Source: Unio delphinus
Lineage: Eukaryota > Mollusca > Bivalvia > Unionida > Unionidae
Assembly: GCA_029339505.1 (NCBI GenBank)
Contig: JAQISU010000114.1
Location: forward strand, 3,006,001 to 3,070,000
Reading direction: 5' to 3'
DNA length: 64,000 bases
Notes under the pieces: model-generated
What the model was told of the DNA's origin: nothing
Database searches by the model: none
What the model saw: only the letters and a program-made list of their open reading frames with translations
Program-made: the position numbers and the translations under genes
In this document: positions 52,537 through 63,029 of the stretch, in pieces
Layout of the letters: each line of letters opens with the position of its first letter
How positions within the stretch are numbered: the stretch's first letter is position 1

Positions 52537-52690
52537 AAAAAAACAGACTACGATCTGCCGCCAATTAATGCGAGGACAGATTAAGGTCTATATTACTTGA
52601 TATACTGATTTATGAAAGACATCTGCATCGGCCCTTATCTGCCGACGCATCATGCGATGACAGAGCTTGGTCTGTGCATATCGTCCTTGG
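52537..52690 (+). repeat. Dispersed palindromic repeat, diverged copy
   Basis: CGATCTGCCG, ACAGATTAAGGTCTATATT and ATATACTGATTTA follow the order at 1329-1396. A second CTTATCTGCCG ... CAGAGCTTGGTCTGTGCAT section matches it more loosely. Confidence 0.45.
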
Positions 52691-53562
52691 ACTAGATGTA
52701 TAAGCGAGTACAATACAGTGGTTTAAAGTGTTTGCAATACAGAGTACAGATTAAAAAGGTTACCATTTACTGATTGCCGACCACTCCCCACCCCAACAAA
52801 AAAATGTTTTCAGAATAATTTTTAAAAGGGCATACAACAAATTACACTTTTTTAAAAGTAGTCTTTCTTATAGAATTGTTTACATTACATAATTTCATGG
52901 AGATGAAAAACATACATTATACAAATGTATGAGGGCCAAGAATGTAAATTTTACAAAGAAATAACAATATCAAACTAGTGACTTTGATATATTTATTAAA
53001 TGTAAACTTTATGACTTTATTTTTACGCAAACGATTTATCGATTGCCTTGTTTTATCGATTGTTTTTCATTTAATTTGTGGTCAATTAAATTCGTTGATT
53101 TGCCGATTTTAAGGTAAGAATTTGTGGTTTGGGGATGAAGACATGCGATAGAAACTTTAGTGTTTAGGGTCCACCCTTCCATACCTGGCGTGACAGAAGC
53201 ATAAAGGCGCGATACACCACATAAATGAGTCCTCTTTCCGTAATGGTCGAGATAGGGACATCCGTACATGTTTATGACGAATAACAAAACATTCAATTCA
53301 AATTGAACATATACCTAAGGGACAGGAACACCACTTAAGTTTGCCATTACCAACAAATTCAGGATAAACATCTCTTTTTCCTGTAATATTTCAGTCCACA
53401 TCTTAACAACATGTATATTTATATGTAGAAGACGTAACCAAAGGTGGATAATTAGGAACTACGGAATATACTTCTTGGATATATATTTAAAAGTAACTAA
53501 AATTGGTGCATTAATACATTATTACATAGGTTTTGTACTTAATTATTTTTCTAATTTTCCAG
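52691..53562. other. Probable intron sequence
   Basis: An 86-codon minus-strand frame (53036-53296) has a few Cys and Gly residues but no recognised domain or splice sites. The last 20 bases (ATTTTTCTAATTTTCCAG) are the acceptor of the next exon. Confidence 0.4.
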
Positions 53563-53670
53563 ATGGGGAAGACGAACCTGACGAATACTACAAAGATTTG
53601 ATCAAATACTGGAAGAAACATGGAATTCCTCTCAAGAAGGATATTCTTGTTCATAAAGAGGAAATAAAAG
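53563..53670 (+). CDS. Internal exon of the unrecognised plus-strand gene
   Basis: Acceptor AATTATTTTTCTAATTTTCC-AG and donor AAAAG|GTATGC bound 108 bases, exactly 36 codons, phase 1 at both ends. It encodes an acidic start (DGEDEPDEYYKDLIKYWKK) followed by HGIPLKKDILVHKEEIK. It is clearly richer in G+C than its flanks. With the start exon at 29366 it reads ...FPDA-DGEDEPDEYY. With the last exon it reads ...HKEEIK-A-QEAAKRKG. The product is charged and probably disordered or helical; no family is recognised. Being symmetric in phase, it can be skipped without a frameshift. Confidence 0.6.
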
Positions 53671-53744
53671 GTATGCCAAAAATTATGTCAAACCTCTATT
53701 GGAGACCGCACAGCGTAACGTATAAAAGTGGTTTTTATGGAAAA

Positions 53745-53935
53745 GTATTATATGTATTTGTTTTTGTAAAATATATTAAAAGTGTCTTCATTAACAGATG
53801 ATCCTTATGTGTTTGTTTTTGTAAAATATATTAAAATTGTCTTCATTAACAGATGATCCTTATGTGTTTGTGGTCTCTATTAAAGATTTGATAGTTCTAA
53901 TAATCTGTATGCATAAGTGACCTGTGAGCTTTCTT
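53745..53935 (+). other. Duplicated splice-acceptor segment and possible alternative last exon
   Basis: A roughly 55-bp unit containing GTCTTCATTAACAGATGATC and CTTATGTGTTTG occurs twice (acceptor AGs at 53798 and 53852, approximately). Joining the exon ending at 53670 to the second acceptor continues in frame as DDPYVFVVSIKDLIVLIICM, then stops at about 53920. Joining to the first gives DDPYVFVFVKYIKIVFINR and a stop. This could be an alternative terminal exon with a hydrophobic end, or chance. Confidence 0.3.
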
Positions 53936-54059
53936 AGACGTAGGAAAGAAAACATTTCATGTCACATCCGTTCTTGAGAATTTCATCTGATATCTAGAAA
54001 TTGTATTTAAAACTAATTATTTGTTTAGTTTAGAAAAACTACTTTAGTAGCAGTTTGTG

Positions 54060-54076
54060 AGTGTGTGTGCGTGCAT

Positions 54077-54168
<92 letters not shown>

Positions 54169-54250
54169 ATGTATCAAGTAGTCTCAATTTACTTGGAATA
54201 GCCTTCCTGAAAGCATAGGACGATTTATTAAAAATCTGATTTGAGTTTAG
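54060..54250 (-). repeat. (GT)n-(GA)n array with the dispersed repeat of 3740-3824
   Basis: (GT)n about 54060-54110 and (GA)n 54111-54166 are followed by 85 bp (54167-54250). That 85 bp is the reverse complement of 3740-3824, with only a few differences. Confidence 0.85.
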
Positions 54251-56084
54251 ATCTTCGGTCCTCTTCAACGTTTCAACTGTGTTCTATTTTCTTACAAACT
54301 TTCGGTCAAAAAAAACACAACATATTTATTGAAAATCTGGATAATGACGTATGATTTATCATAATGAAGACTATTGTAGAATGCGGGATTGGGATTGGTG
54401 TGGGCACATAAATTCCTATATATGGGGTGTCTGTTAACTAAATGCTGGTTCTGAAAGCGTGTAATATAATTTTACGTGCAATATGAAATTAAATCCCAGA
54501 AGTTATTTCACGGTACCCATCAACGACACGTCCTATGGTCCTTTGGCACATAGCATTCTCGTAAGATGCTCACAGTAAGAGTGCAATGGCGCAAATCAGA
54601 GTAACAATTGACGATAATTCATTTAGTACTTTAAAAATATGATAACGTACCTAGATACGTGGGAGTTTAAAACCCATTTAACAAATTATCTACAATACTA
54701 ATGGTTAGAGAGATAAGGTCGGCGGAACATGTGTAGTGAAAATATCCATTTCAATGCTATAAATTTTAATCTAGCAAATCTTGTAATCTTAGTAAATCCA
54801 TACCAATTTATTCTTGCATGGCGACGTGTCTAATGTTCTGTTATAAATAATGATTAGCGGAATCGGCTCCAGCGTAGAATCGAAATAATATAGTTGCGAG
54901 AACAAATCCGATTCTATTCAAATATTAACAAATGAGTAACTTTTTATATGTAATAACTTGACTGATTAAGGCCTCAACTTCGCCATTAGAATGTCCACGT
55001 GTCAAGCTGAATTTCTACCCGTGATTATTGTTATTATGACTGCAATGGAGAACCCGTATTGGTATTATCACTAATGAAATCTTTAGCAGTTTATGGGACT
55101 CGGGTAAAGAACCCTGATATAGACCTGATATAAAGACTCACTTTGAGCTGGCTGATCTCAGTTTACGCTGTTCGAAGTTGGATCCGCGTTCTGTGTTGGA
55201 AATAGCATGGGCTTTATTTCGAGATGGACAAACCAAGTCAATGAAACAGGATAGAGGGGTTATATGTCTTTACGCATCGAGTAACGTCACCCATACCCTA
55301 GCTTTAATGCACCAGCGCCGTTTCTAATCGACTGGTCATGGACACATCTCCAAAATCACGGAAACAAGTCCTAGTAAATGGCTCGAGGTGTACAGGGAAT
55401 TCACGCCAAGCTAAATTCACAAACCAATTGGATTTCTAATTAGAAATACGAGGTAAATTCATACAATTAAAATAAATTATATCAAACAGATAGGATGCGT
55501 TTATCCTTTGATCCAAGTTTTACCTGTATGGATAAATGATTATATCAAAGATACATGATGACACAAATATGATCAAGTTTACCAGAGAGCTATAAAGAGT
55601 TTCCAAGCAGTCTGATGTGCATTATACATCTGTAAAGATGGTGGGATATATATAATGATTCAGACAGGATTCACCAAATGGCATTAACTGTTCTGAGGCA
55701 TTGCAAACAAAACTATTACAAGTTTTTAAACTGACATTGTATCATTAGAGAGCATAATGCGCCTGATCAAGGTCTTCGTTACACAGTTGTAAATGTTACA
55801 TAGCTTGATAATCATTTTCTACAATCTGATACACACAACTGTATCACCTACAAGAGTTTCTGATGTTTTATCACCACAGTCTGAAACAATGAAACTACGT
55901 TTTGAGGTCAAGTCTATGACACCTACCCCAAATCATTTTTGATACGTTTTACATTAGTTATCGAATTGAAACAGGTGTAATATTCAAATAATTTTGCTTA
56001 GTTAAAGACTTCCACAGCAACAAAAGTATCATAGTCTTCTCGGCAAATGTAAAGCATGAGTTTCATGTCGTCTACTTCATGTAT

Positions 56085-56088
<4 letters not shown>
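54251..56088. other. Probable intron, non-coding
   Basis: Nothing recognised. 55000-55400 is slightly richer in G+C but without a convincing frame. Confidence 0.4.

Positions 56089-56132
<44 letters not shown>
56089..56132. repeat. (CA)n microsatellite
   Basis: About 22 CA units. Confidence 0.97.
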
Positions 56133-56136
<4 letters not shown>

Positions 56137-56210
56137 TTGCAAAAGAGTAGGACATGTGGCAATTAATTAACTACTTAATTTTTCACGAGTTTGCATCATT
56201 AATGTTAAGA

Positions 56211-56547
56211 TCATGAAATAAAGTGTGTATAAAGACCGCTATAAAACACATGAAATAAAGTGTGTATAAAGACCGCTATAAAACACATGAAATAAAGTGT
56301 ATAAAGACCGCTATAAAACACATGAAATAAAGTGTATAAAGACCGCTATAAAACACATGAAATAGAGTGTGTATAAAGACTGCTATAAAACACATGAAAT
56401 AAAGTGTATAAAGACCGCTATAAAACACATGAAATAAAGTGTGTATAAAGACCGCTATAAAACACATGAAATAAAGTGTATAAAGACCGCTATAAAACAC
56501 ATGAAATAAAGTGTGTATAAAGACCGCTATAAAACACATGAAATAGC
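56211..56547. repeat. 35/37-bp minisatellite containing AATAAA
   Basis: About nine units of CATGAAATAAAGTGTGTATA plus AAGACCGCTATAAAACA. Units with GTGTGT (37 bp) and GTGT (35 bp) are mixed, apparently partly alternating. Almost every unit carries an AATAAA. Confidence 0.95.
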
Positions 56548-57779
56548 TCTTATGAAGCACCTAAGAGACGAATTTCTTGGCACAAGAGACTAGATTAAAT
56601 ATATATTTAATAAGTTATTTTAACATGAAAGTTTTAAAGTACAAATAAGTTTTAAAAGTACAAATAAGTTTTTAAAGTACAGATAACTATGTCATTATTC
56701 GTAGAATTGACGAAATGTTTATTTTAAACCAAGCTAAATTATATCCTTCATTTCTCTATATCTTTTAGAAACTCACGCCTAATTGTTAGCTCGTGAACGA
56801 ATTTTTTTTTATGATCAAGACGTTATTGTCATAAATGAAAAAAAAATGTATGGGACAAAAGGTATTTAAGAAGTTTTAAACTAAGGCAGTAATTAAGTTC
56901 ATTTTGTGTATACACTAATCTTATCACTGTTAATCTTATTAATGATCACCAAACGCTAGTTATCGTGGATGATAATTGGATTAATGCGAAATTGACTTGT
57001 TCATCAAATACATGCAAGATACACTACAAATCCATTTTCAAAGCAAACATCATTCAAAGAAAATATCTGAAAGGTAAAATTAAATGGGATATTGAAACTA
57101 ACGAGAAAAGTGGGTTGTGGCTTGTTTTGCACCAGAAGCAAGTAACCTAATAAATGCAGAGGAAAGTTGTATAAATAAAGATGTTATATCAACACAATAA
57201 ATCCCCCTCTCCCTCGATAGGAACTCACTGATGAGGTAGATATATAAACGGTTTTATCTGGACAAAAGTAAAATCGTAGAAATACATACAATTTGTTTTA
57301 TGTGTAAACGAGACTATTTTTAATTTAAATAGGGCATTGCTTTTCTCAAACATCACTCGCCACACGAAATGAACCTTTTATTTTGATTGTACTAAACAAA
57401 TATATCCTTCTGGGCTTTTGGTCGGATTAGGGAAAACCTTAACCGTCAATTTTAATAAGGTATCATTTTGTTTATCAAATAATGGTGGACAATAGCAAAA
57501 CAAAGTGATTTAGGCCATATTTCGTACGCCATTGATGGAGTTATTGGTCCTCAAGTTCGATCTGTTAGGGAAAAGATAAACACTTGATGCTTTAAGCCAA
57601 AGACATAAATAACAACATAGGAATATGGCTAGCCTACCAGAAAATTATACATACTGAAATAGTACAGCGTACAACCCTACTTGACTACATGTATACAAAC
57701 GGGCAATCAGATATTTATATTGAAAAATGAGGTGTTCCATCATTGATTGCATATTACCAGTATTTACAGCAGCATATAC
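56548..57779. other. Probable intron, non-coding
   Basis: A short AAGTACAAATAAGTTTTA repeat occurs at 56633-56683; otherwise nothing recognised. Confidence 0.45.
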
Positions 57780-58030
57780 CTACCGACATACATATACGAT
57801 AAATACATAAAAACACGAATATATACCTACATACTTACATTCTTACTTATCTACTTACCTACCTACATTCTTGCATACATACATACATACATACATACAT
57901 ACATACATACATACATACATACGCACGCATGTATGCATGCATACATACATACACACACATAAAGATAGACACACAGACGGACATACGAACAGACAGACAG
58001 TAAGACGGACAGTAAGACAGACCCTAAGAC
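57780..58030. repeat. (TACA)n and related tetranucleotide array
   Basis: Degenerate TACC/TACA units from about 57780, a clean (ATAC)n at about 57867-57922, then mixed CATG/CACA and GACA/GACG units to about 58030. Confidence 0.9.
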
Positions 58031-58194
58031 AGACCTGCATGATAAATTCATATATCAAGGCTTAAGATATGTTGCACACTATTACATTGGAGCAAAACAG
58101 ACATGATACATGCATAAATTCGTGATTATATAGTTAAATATTTATTCACATTTTATGTACATTTACAGAGAAACAAATATAGAAGCTTGTCAAT

Positions 58195-58790
58195 CAATCT
58201 CATTATCAACCTTATAGATACTGTCAATCTATCTCTTTGTCAACCTTATAGACACTGTCAATCTATCTCCTTGTCAACCTTATAGACACTGTCAATCTAT
58301 CTCCTTGCCAACCTTATAGATACTGTCAATCTATCTCCTTGTCAATCTTATAGATACTGTCAATCTATCTCCTCGTCAACCTTATAGATACTGTCAATCT
58401 ATCTCCTGGTCAACCTTATAGATAGTGTCAATCTATCTCCTTGTCAACCTTATAGATACTGTCAATCTATCTCCTCGTCAACCTTATATATACTGTCAAT
58501 CTATATCCTCGTCAACCTTATATATACTGTCAATCTATCTCCTCGTCAACCTTATATATACTGTCAATCTATCTCCTCGTCAACCTTATATATACTGTCA
58601 ATCTATCTCCTCGTCAACCTTATAGATATTGTCAATCTATTTCCTTGTCAACCTTATAGATACTTTCAATCTATTTTCTATGTCAATCTAATAGATACTG
58701 TCAATCTATTTTCTATGTCAGTCTAAAAGATACTGTCAATCTATTTTCTATGTCAATCTGATAGATACTGTCAATCTAGAACGAATATAG
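58195..58790. repeat. 34-bp minisatellite
   Basis: About 17 units of CTGTCAATCTATCTCCTTGT plus CAACCTTATAGATA, most conserved in the middle and degraded at both ends. Confidence 0.95.
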
Positions 58791-59084
58791 GCTAATGGAA
58801 GATATAGCCACTACTTATTTATTTTATTTGCAACGCATCGTTTTATTCGACATGCAATATAGTTAGTTCGCAGCATGACGGTAATATGAACCTGAAGGCG
58901 GGAGTGAGACAAAACGTTGATCTCGTTACCGTCCCTTTTGCGAATTTACCGAACAAAACAAAATTGTTATGTTTTTTTAAAAAAGCCTCATTTTTTGTGT
59001 AAAATTCTGTAAGAGCAGTATGGTTTTAATGGGAATGAAGAGATCAGGATGTATTAAAGCAATATACTTACTCAGGTTAAAATG
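58791..59084. other. Non-coding spacer between tandem arrays
   Basis: Nothing recognised. Confidence 0.5.
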
Positions 59085-59600
59085 AAAAACTGCACCATGC
59101 ACTCACTCTACAGATTGAAATGATATACTGGACAATGCCCTCTGTATACAGACTGAAATGAAATACGTGACAATACACTGACTACCGATTCAATTGAAAT
59201 ATTGGAGATTTATGTGTACAGCCTGAAATGAAATACGGGGCAATGCCAACCGTATGCAGACTGAATGAAATACTGAAAAATGCCCTCTGTATAGAGATTG
59301 AAATGAAATACCAGGCCCCCTCTGTATAGAGACTGAAACGAAATACGGAAAGATACCTTCTATATACATATCGAAATGAAACACTGGACAATGCCGTCCG
59401 TATACAGATTGAAATGAAATACTAGATAATGCCCTCGGTATAGGTATTGAAATGAAATACTATACAATGTCCTCTGTGTACAGATTTAAATCAATTACGG
59501 AACAATGTCATCTGTGTACACTTGAAATGAAATGCCGGACAATATGATCTGTATACAGACTGAAATGAAATACCGGACAATATACGCTGAAATGAAATAT
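59085..59600. repeat. Degenerate ~38-bp tandem repeat
   Basis: About twelve diverged units based on GACTGAAATGAAATACTGGA plus CAATGCCCTCTGTATACA, with deletions between units. Confidence 0.85.
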
Positions 59601-60565
59601 GGGACAAACACGGACAAGAAAGTTTGAAAACATGATTAGGAAAACAAAATGAAATGATAAAAACAGAAACAAATGAGGAACTTGCAACAACTTATTCCAC
59701 CTTAGCACATTTCGAAGTCCACCACCCTTTTCCAATGCTTCAAGCCAAGCTACTCGAGAAAAGCTTAACTTTTCCTTTCCGACATAATTAATTAATGGGG
59801 GATTGAATTCTGTATTTGTAAATTAGATAGAGTATCACCATCTTTGACCTTTTGAATTTCAACCACCCCCATCCCCTGCACAAAAACTCCATGAGCGTTT
59901 CAGCATTATTGGTAATAATATGTTTACGGTCAAATGTTAGTTGGCTATATGTACATGTATTTTCGTGCCACATAAGCCTGTTCATTGTTATAAGGTGAAT
60001 ATCTCATTAGTTTTAAATATTAGATCCCAGGAGCCAAGTTCTTTGCGATTTAACGATTTACCGAACAAATACGTTTTCACTTCAAAGTCGTAGTTTGAGA
60101 CTTTGGCTTTCACATATACATCGGCAGACTGCTAACCGTTTCCCACTTTTTATGGTAAATTGGTTTCATCGCCTTATCGTGCAATTTCAAAATGGAAATG
60201 CACAAATCAGCGAAGAAAGATCCAGGTGTTGCGTTTTCATTTTTAAATAATACAATAACGACCCAACCCAAACAATGCAGTTGGTTACAAAACCATTGTC
60301 AAGCGTATGTCGTCCGCTTTATTTATTTTTAAAAAGTGTTTATGTCGTGAAAACATTTGGACTCTTTCTTTAGTAAATGCAGTCTTTTTTTGCTTGGGGG
60401 GGGGGGGATGGCCATTGAAAATGAAAAAATAACACTAAAAAAGTTTGTTCAATAAAAGAGATGAAATCAAGAAAAGACTCGTACCTTGAAGTATTTTCAT
60501 CTTTAAATCTTCATTGAGTAACGTAACAACATTCAACTATAATATTATTATTAACACAATTCAAG
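59601..60565. other. Probable intron, non-coding
   Basis: A poly-G run at 60397-60407; otherwise nothing recognised. Confidence 0.45.
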
Positions 60566-60730
60566 ATCTGCAATTCAACCTCACCATATTACGTCACGAG
60601 CACGCAGAATACGTCAAGCTTTTGGAAGCGGCTATTTATTTAAGTCGATTGAAGCACATGCTCGAAGTGCTTGAGAAAATCACATCAGCTCGAGCAAGAA
60701 AACAAGAAAAACTAAATAGTTTTGATTTCA
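60566..60730 (+). CDS. Candidate internal exon coding an amphipathic helix
   Basis: Acceptor TTAACACAATTCAAG and donor TTTCA|GTGTAA bound 165 bases, 55 codons, phase 1 at both ends, so it fits between 53670 and 62355. The peptide LRHEHAEYVKLLEAAIYLSR then LKHMLEVLEKITSARARKQE has regularly spaced leucines, as in a coiled coil, and more G+C than its flanks. The upstream frame is also open. The donor is weak, so this is tentative. Confidence 0.3.
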
Positions 60731-61494
60731 GTGTAATTTGGTGCGCTGCATCCTTGTTGAAACAGCATGCTTGTGGTAGAAGTACTGCAAAACTTGACTA
60801 GAATCGAGCTCCACTATCTTGAAGAAGAAAAAGCAATGAAGAAAATCGTTTTCTTTAAATTTGCTTGGAGAAATGTTTAGTGAAAACGATGTATGTAACA
60901 GAGACAATTATTTTTTTTTTATCAGAGGACTTCTCTTAATTTAGCGGTTCTGATTATTTCAAACACTTCGACCAATTGATTCAAAATGCTGAGACCTTTG
61001 GCTGATATATTAATGACTGAAGTGATCCAAACGCCCTTTAGGTAAAAGGCTAAAATTTTAAGAGACTCAAACAAGATAGGCCCAAAACATTCATCTACAA
61101 AGAAAACAGTACCAGTTTTATATTTACGATCTAAATACGATTTTCAGCGTACAGCGTAGATCAGTAACCTGAGTTTAGAGTTTAGACCTATTCTGAGATC
61201 AGCACCTGCCAAAGCCTAATACGATCATAGACTAGCGCAGATCACGAACTGCTTATGCATTATGCGAACTTGGTCCAACAGCGCAAATCTTGGTAGATGA
61301 ACGCCGTACACTTTGTTGTTTTTGCGTGTTATACACAAATACATACCCTAGTCTGTGGAAGAAAAGCGCTATTGATTGGTGAATAAATACCATTACAAAA
61401 ACTGAATAGTGTATGCATTTACAAACATAGAAACGTACTTTAATCATATCACCACAGTGCTGATTTGCAAGAATTGTATCGGGCAATGACGTAC
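60731..61494. other. Probable intron, non-coding
   Basis: 61140-61260 contains GTAGATCAG / GCAGATCAC motifs loosely like the palindromic dispersed repeat; too diverged to call. Confidence 0.4.
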
Positions 61495-61639
61495 CTTCCC
61501 TCTGACCTCTACGTCACATTCTAGTACGGAGACCACGTCATTGCGCAGATCTTTGACCTTTATCTCAAGCTTATCATTCGTCTTTAAAACTAAAATAGAG
61601 GTGTGATTTTCCGGGGTGGCAAATTCTATGGCCTCAATA
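61495..61639 (-). CDS. Candidate minus-strand exon inside the plus-strand gene
   Basis: On the minus strand an acceptor (GGAACGTCCCAG) opens a frame coding IEAIEFATPENHTSILVLKT, NDKLEIKVKDLRNDVVSVLE and CDVEVRGK. It ends at an excellent donor, GGGAAG|GTACGT. Alternating hydrophobic residues suggest beta-strands. 145 bases; enters in phase 2, leaves in phase 0. Composition is typical of coding sequence here. No domain is recognised; a loose likeness to filamin-type strands is only an impression. Partner exons on this strand were not found. Confidence 0.4.
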
Positions 61640-62354
61640 CTGGGACGTTCCACTCACTGCTTGGAATTCATTTGAAGCTTTAAGATGTCAAGAAGTGCAT
61701 GAAATTGAGCTGTCTTACGAATTTATAAATTCATCTACCACATAGAAAACCCACACAAAGCATGAAGGGAATTTACGAATATGTAATTATAGGCTGCTGC
61801 GATAACATTAATCATAAACCAAAATCTACGTGCTCCGTACTCCATTTTATATTTGTTTGTATTTGAATATTTCTGAGACTGAATCGCACTTGTATTTGCT
61901 AGTTTTGATCTATATTTCCCCATGCTCGTGTGACTGATATTATAGATAAGAAGTCATGCATTCAATAGAAAAAGATATTGTTACTAAACATTCATTACAG
62001 AAAACAAAAGTTCGTATTAGTAAATTATTAAAACGATGTTTGTTTTTTTAAGTTTAAAATGGAATTTTCTTGGATAAGCAGATCTGTAACTAGATATATT
62101 AAAATGGAAAATATTTCTGCATGTTTCATTTTGATAGATAGAATGGTTTGTATTAATATATTTTTGCCAATTACACACGTGCATGCTAGTACACTTTTGA
62201 GACGAATTCTGTCTTTATGCCATAAAGATAAATATTGTTAGTATATAATCACTTAGTCAAGATTTTATTGAAAGTTATACACCTGCAAAGTGTTACAAGC
62301 TGACTTGTATAAATCATTCTAGGATAAAGAAGCATATATTTTTATCATTTTCAG
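61640..62354. other. Intron sequence ending in the last acceptor
   Basis: The acceptor TTTTTATCATTTTCAG ends at 62354. Short frames on both strands are unassigned. Confidence 0.45.
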
Positions 62355-62704
62355 CCCAGGAAGCGGCGAAAAGAAAAGGTAGGCGAAAGTCCAGTGAATT
62401 GGAAGACCTCGGTCTAAATACAATGACCGGAAGGCTGAAGCCTGTGAAGAAACATAATGTCATTCGGACAATTTCTAATCCTACCTTAGGAAAGATAGAT
62501 GAGGATGGTAGATCCACACTCAAAAGGAATGGGTCAAATAGGGTCAAGACGAGTACAAGTTCACACGCATTGGATAAGGAGCAACGAAAGCCATTGTTGC
62601 GAGGAGGATCCAATTCACAAGTGATGAGTAAAACTCGAAATCCATCTTCATCACCGTCGACAGACAAGAAAATTTTACGTCGGTCCATAACCACGAACAC
62701 GTGA
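62355..62704 (+). CDS. Last exon of the unrecognised plus-strand gene, basic Ser-rich tail
   Basis: From the acceptor at 62354, phase 1, the frame encodes QEAAKRKGRRKSSELEDLGL, then NTMTGRLKPVKKHNVIRTIS and NPTLGKIDEDGRSTLKRNGS. A Ser/Lys/Arg-rich end follows (SSSPSTDKKILRRSITTNT) to a TGA at 62702-62704. The long run of charged and polar codons with higher G+C is typical of a disordered tail. RRKSS, IRTIS and RRSI resemble basophilic-kinase (PKA/PKC-type) sites, and KRKGRRK resembles a nuclear localisation signal. No family is recognised. It fits in frame after the exon ending at 53670. Confidence 0.65.
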
Positions 62705-63029
62705 CCACCGTCCTTGGAAACTACATTTACTGCTTTCAAAGAGACCAATCAGTCCGAGGCCTTTATGATATGATCAAGGATCTGATTTTAAATTAAGCAA
62801 ACAGTACAGAAGATGCATGTAAATATCAATAATTTACATGTAAATATAATTCAATTCCATGTACATATAATTAATTTGCATGTTATAATAATGCATGTGC
62901 ATGTAAATATAATTAATTTACATCAGTGGCTTTCAAATCGTTCGACAGTCCATTGTACTGAAATGAGAATTTTACTTACAAAGATCTTTGATTCAGTATT
63001 GAATCAGATGTAAAGATTATGATTTTATT
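62705..63029. other. Downstream region with a short AT-rich repeat
   Basis: 62813-62925 repeats CATGTAAATATAATTAATTT-like units about five times. No AATAAA close to the stop was picked out. Confidence 0.5.

Noticed and set aside
53036..53296. 86-codon minus-strand frame
   Set aside because: No recognised family, no supporting splice signals and low-complexity end; within expectation for chance.
56276..56560. 94-codon periodic frame on the minus strand
   Set aside because: It is the 35/37-bp minisatellite read through; the period changes would be tolerated only by chance.
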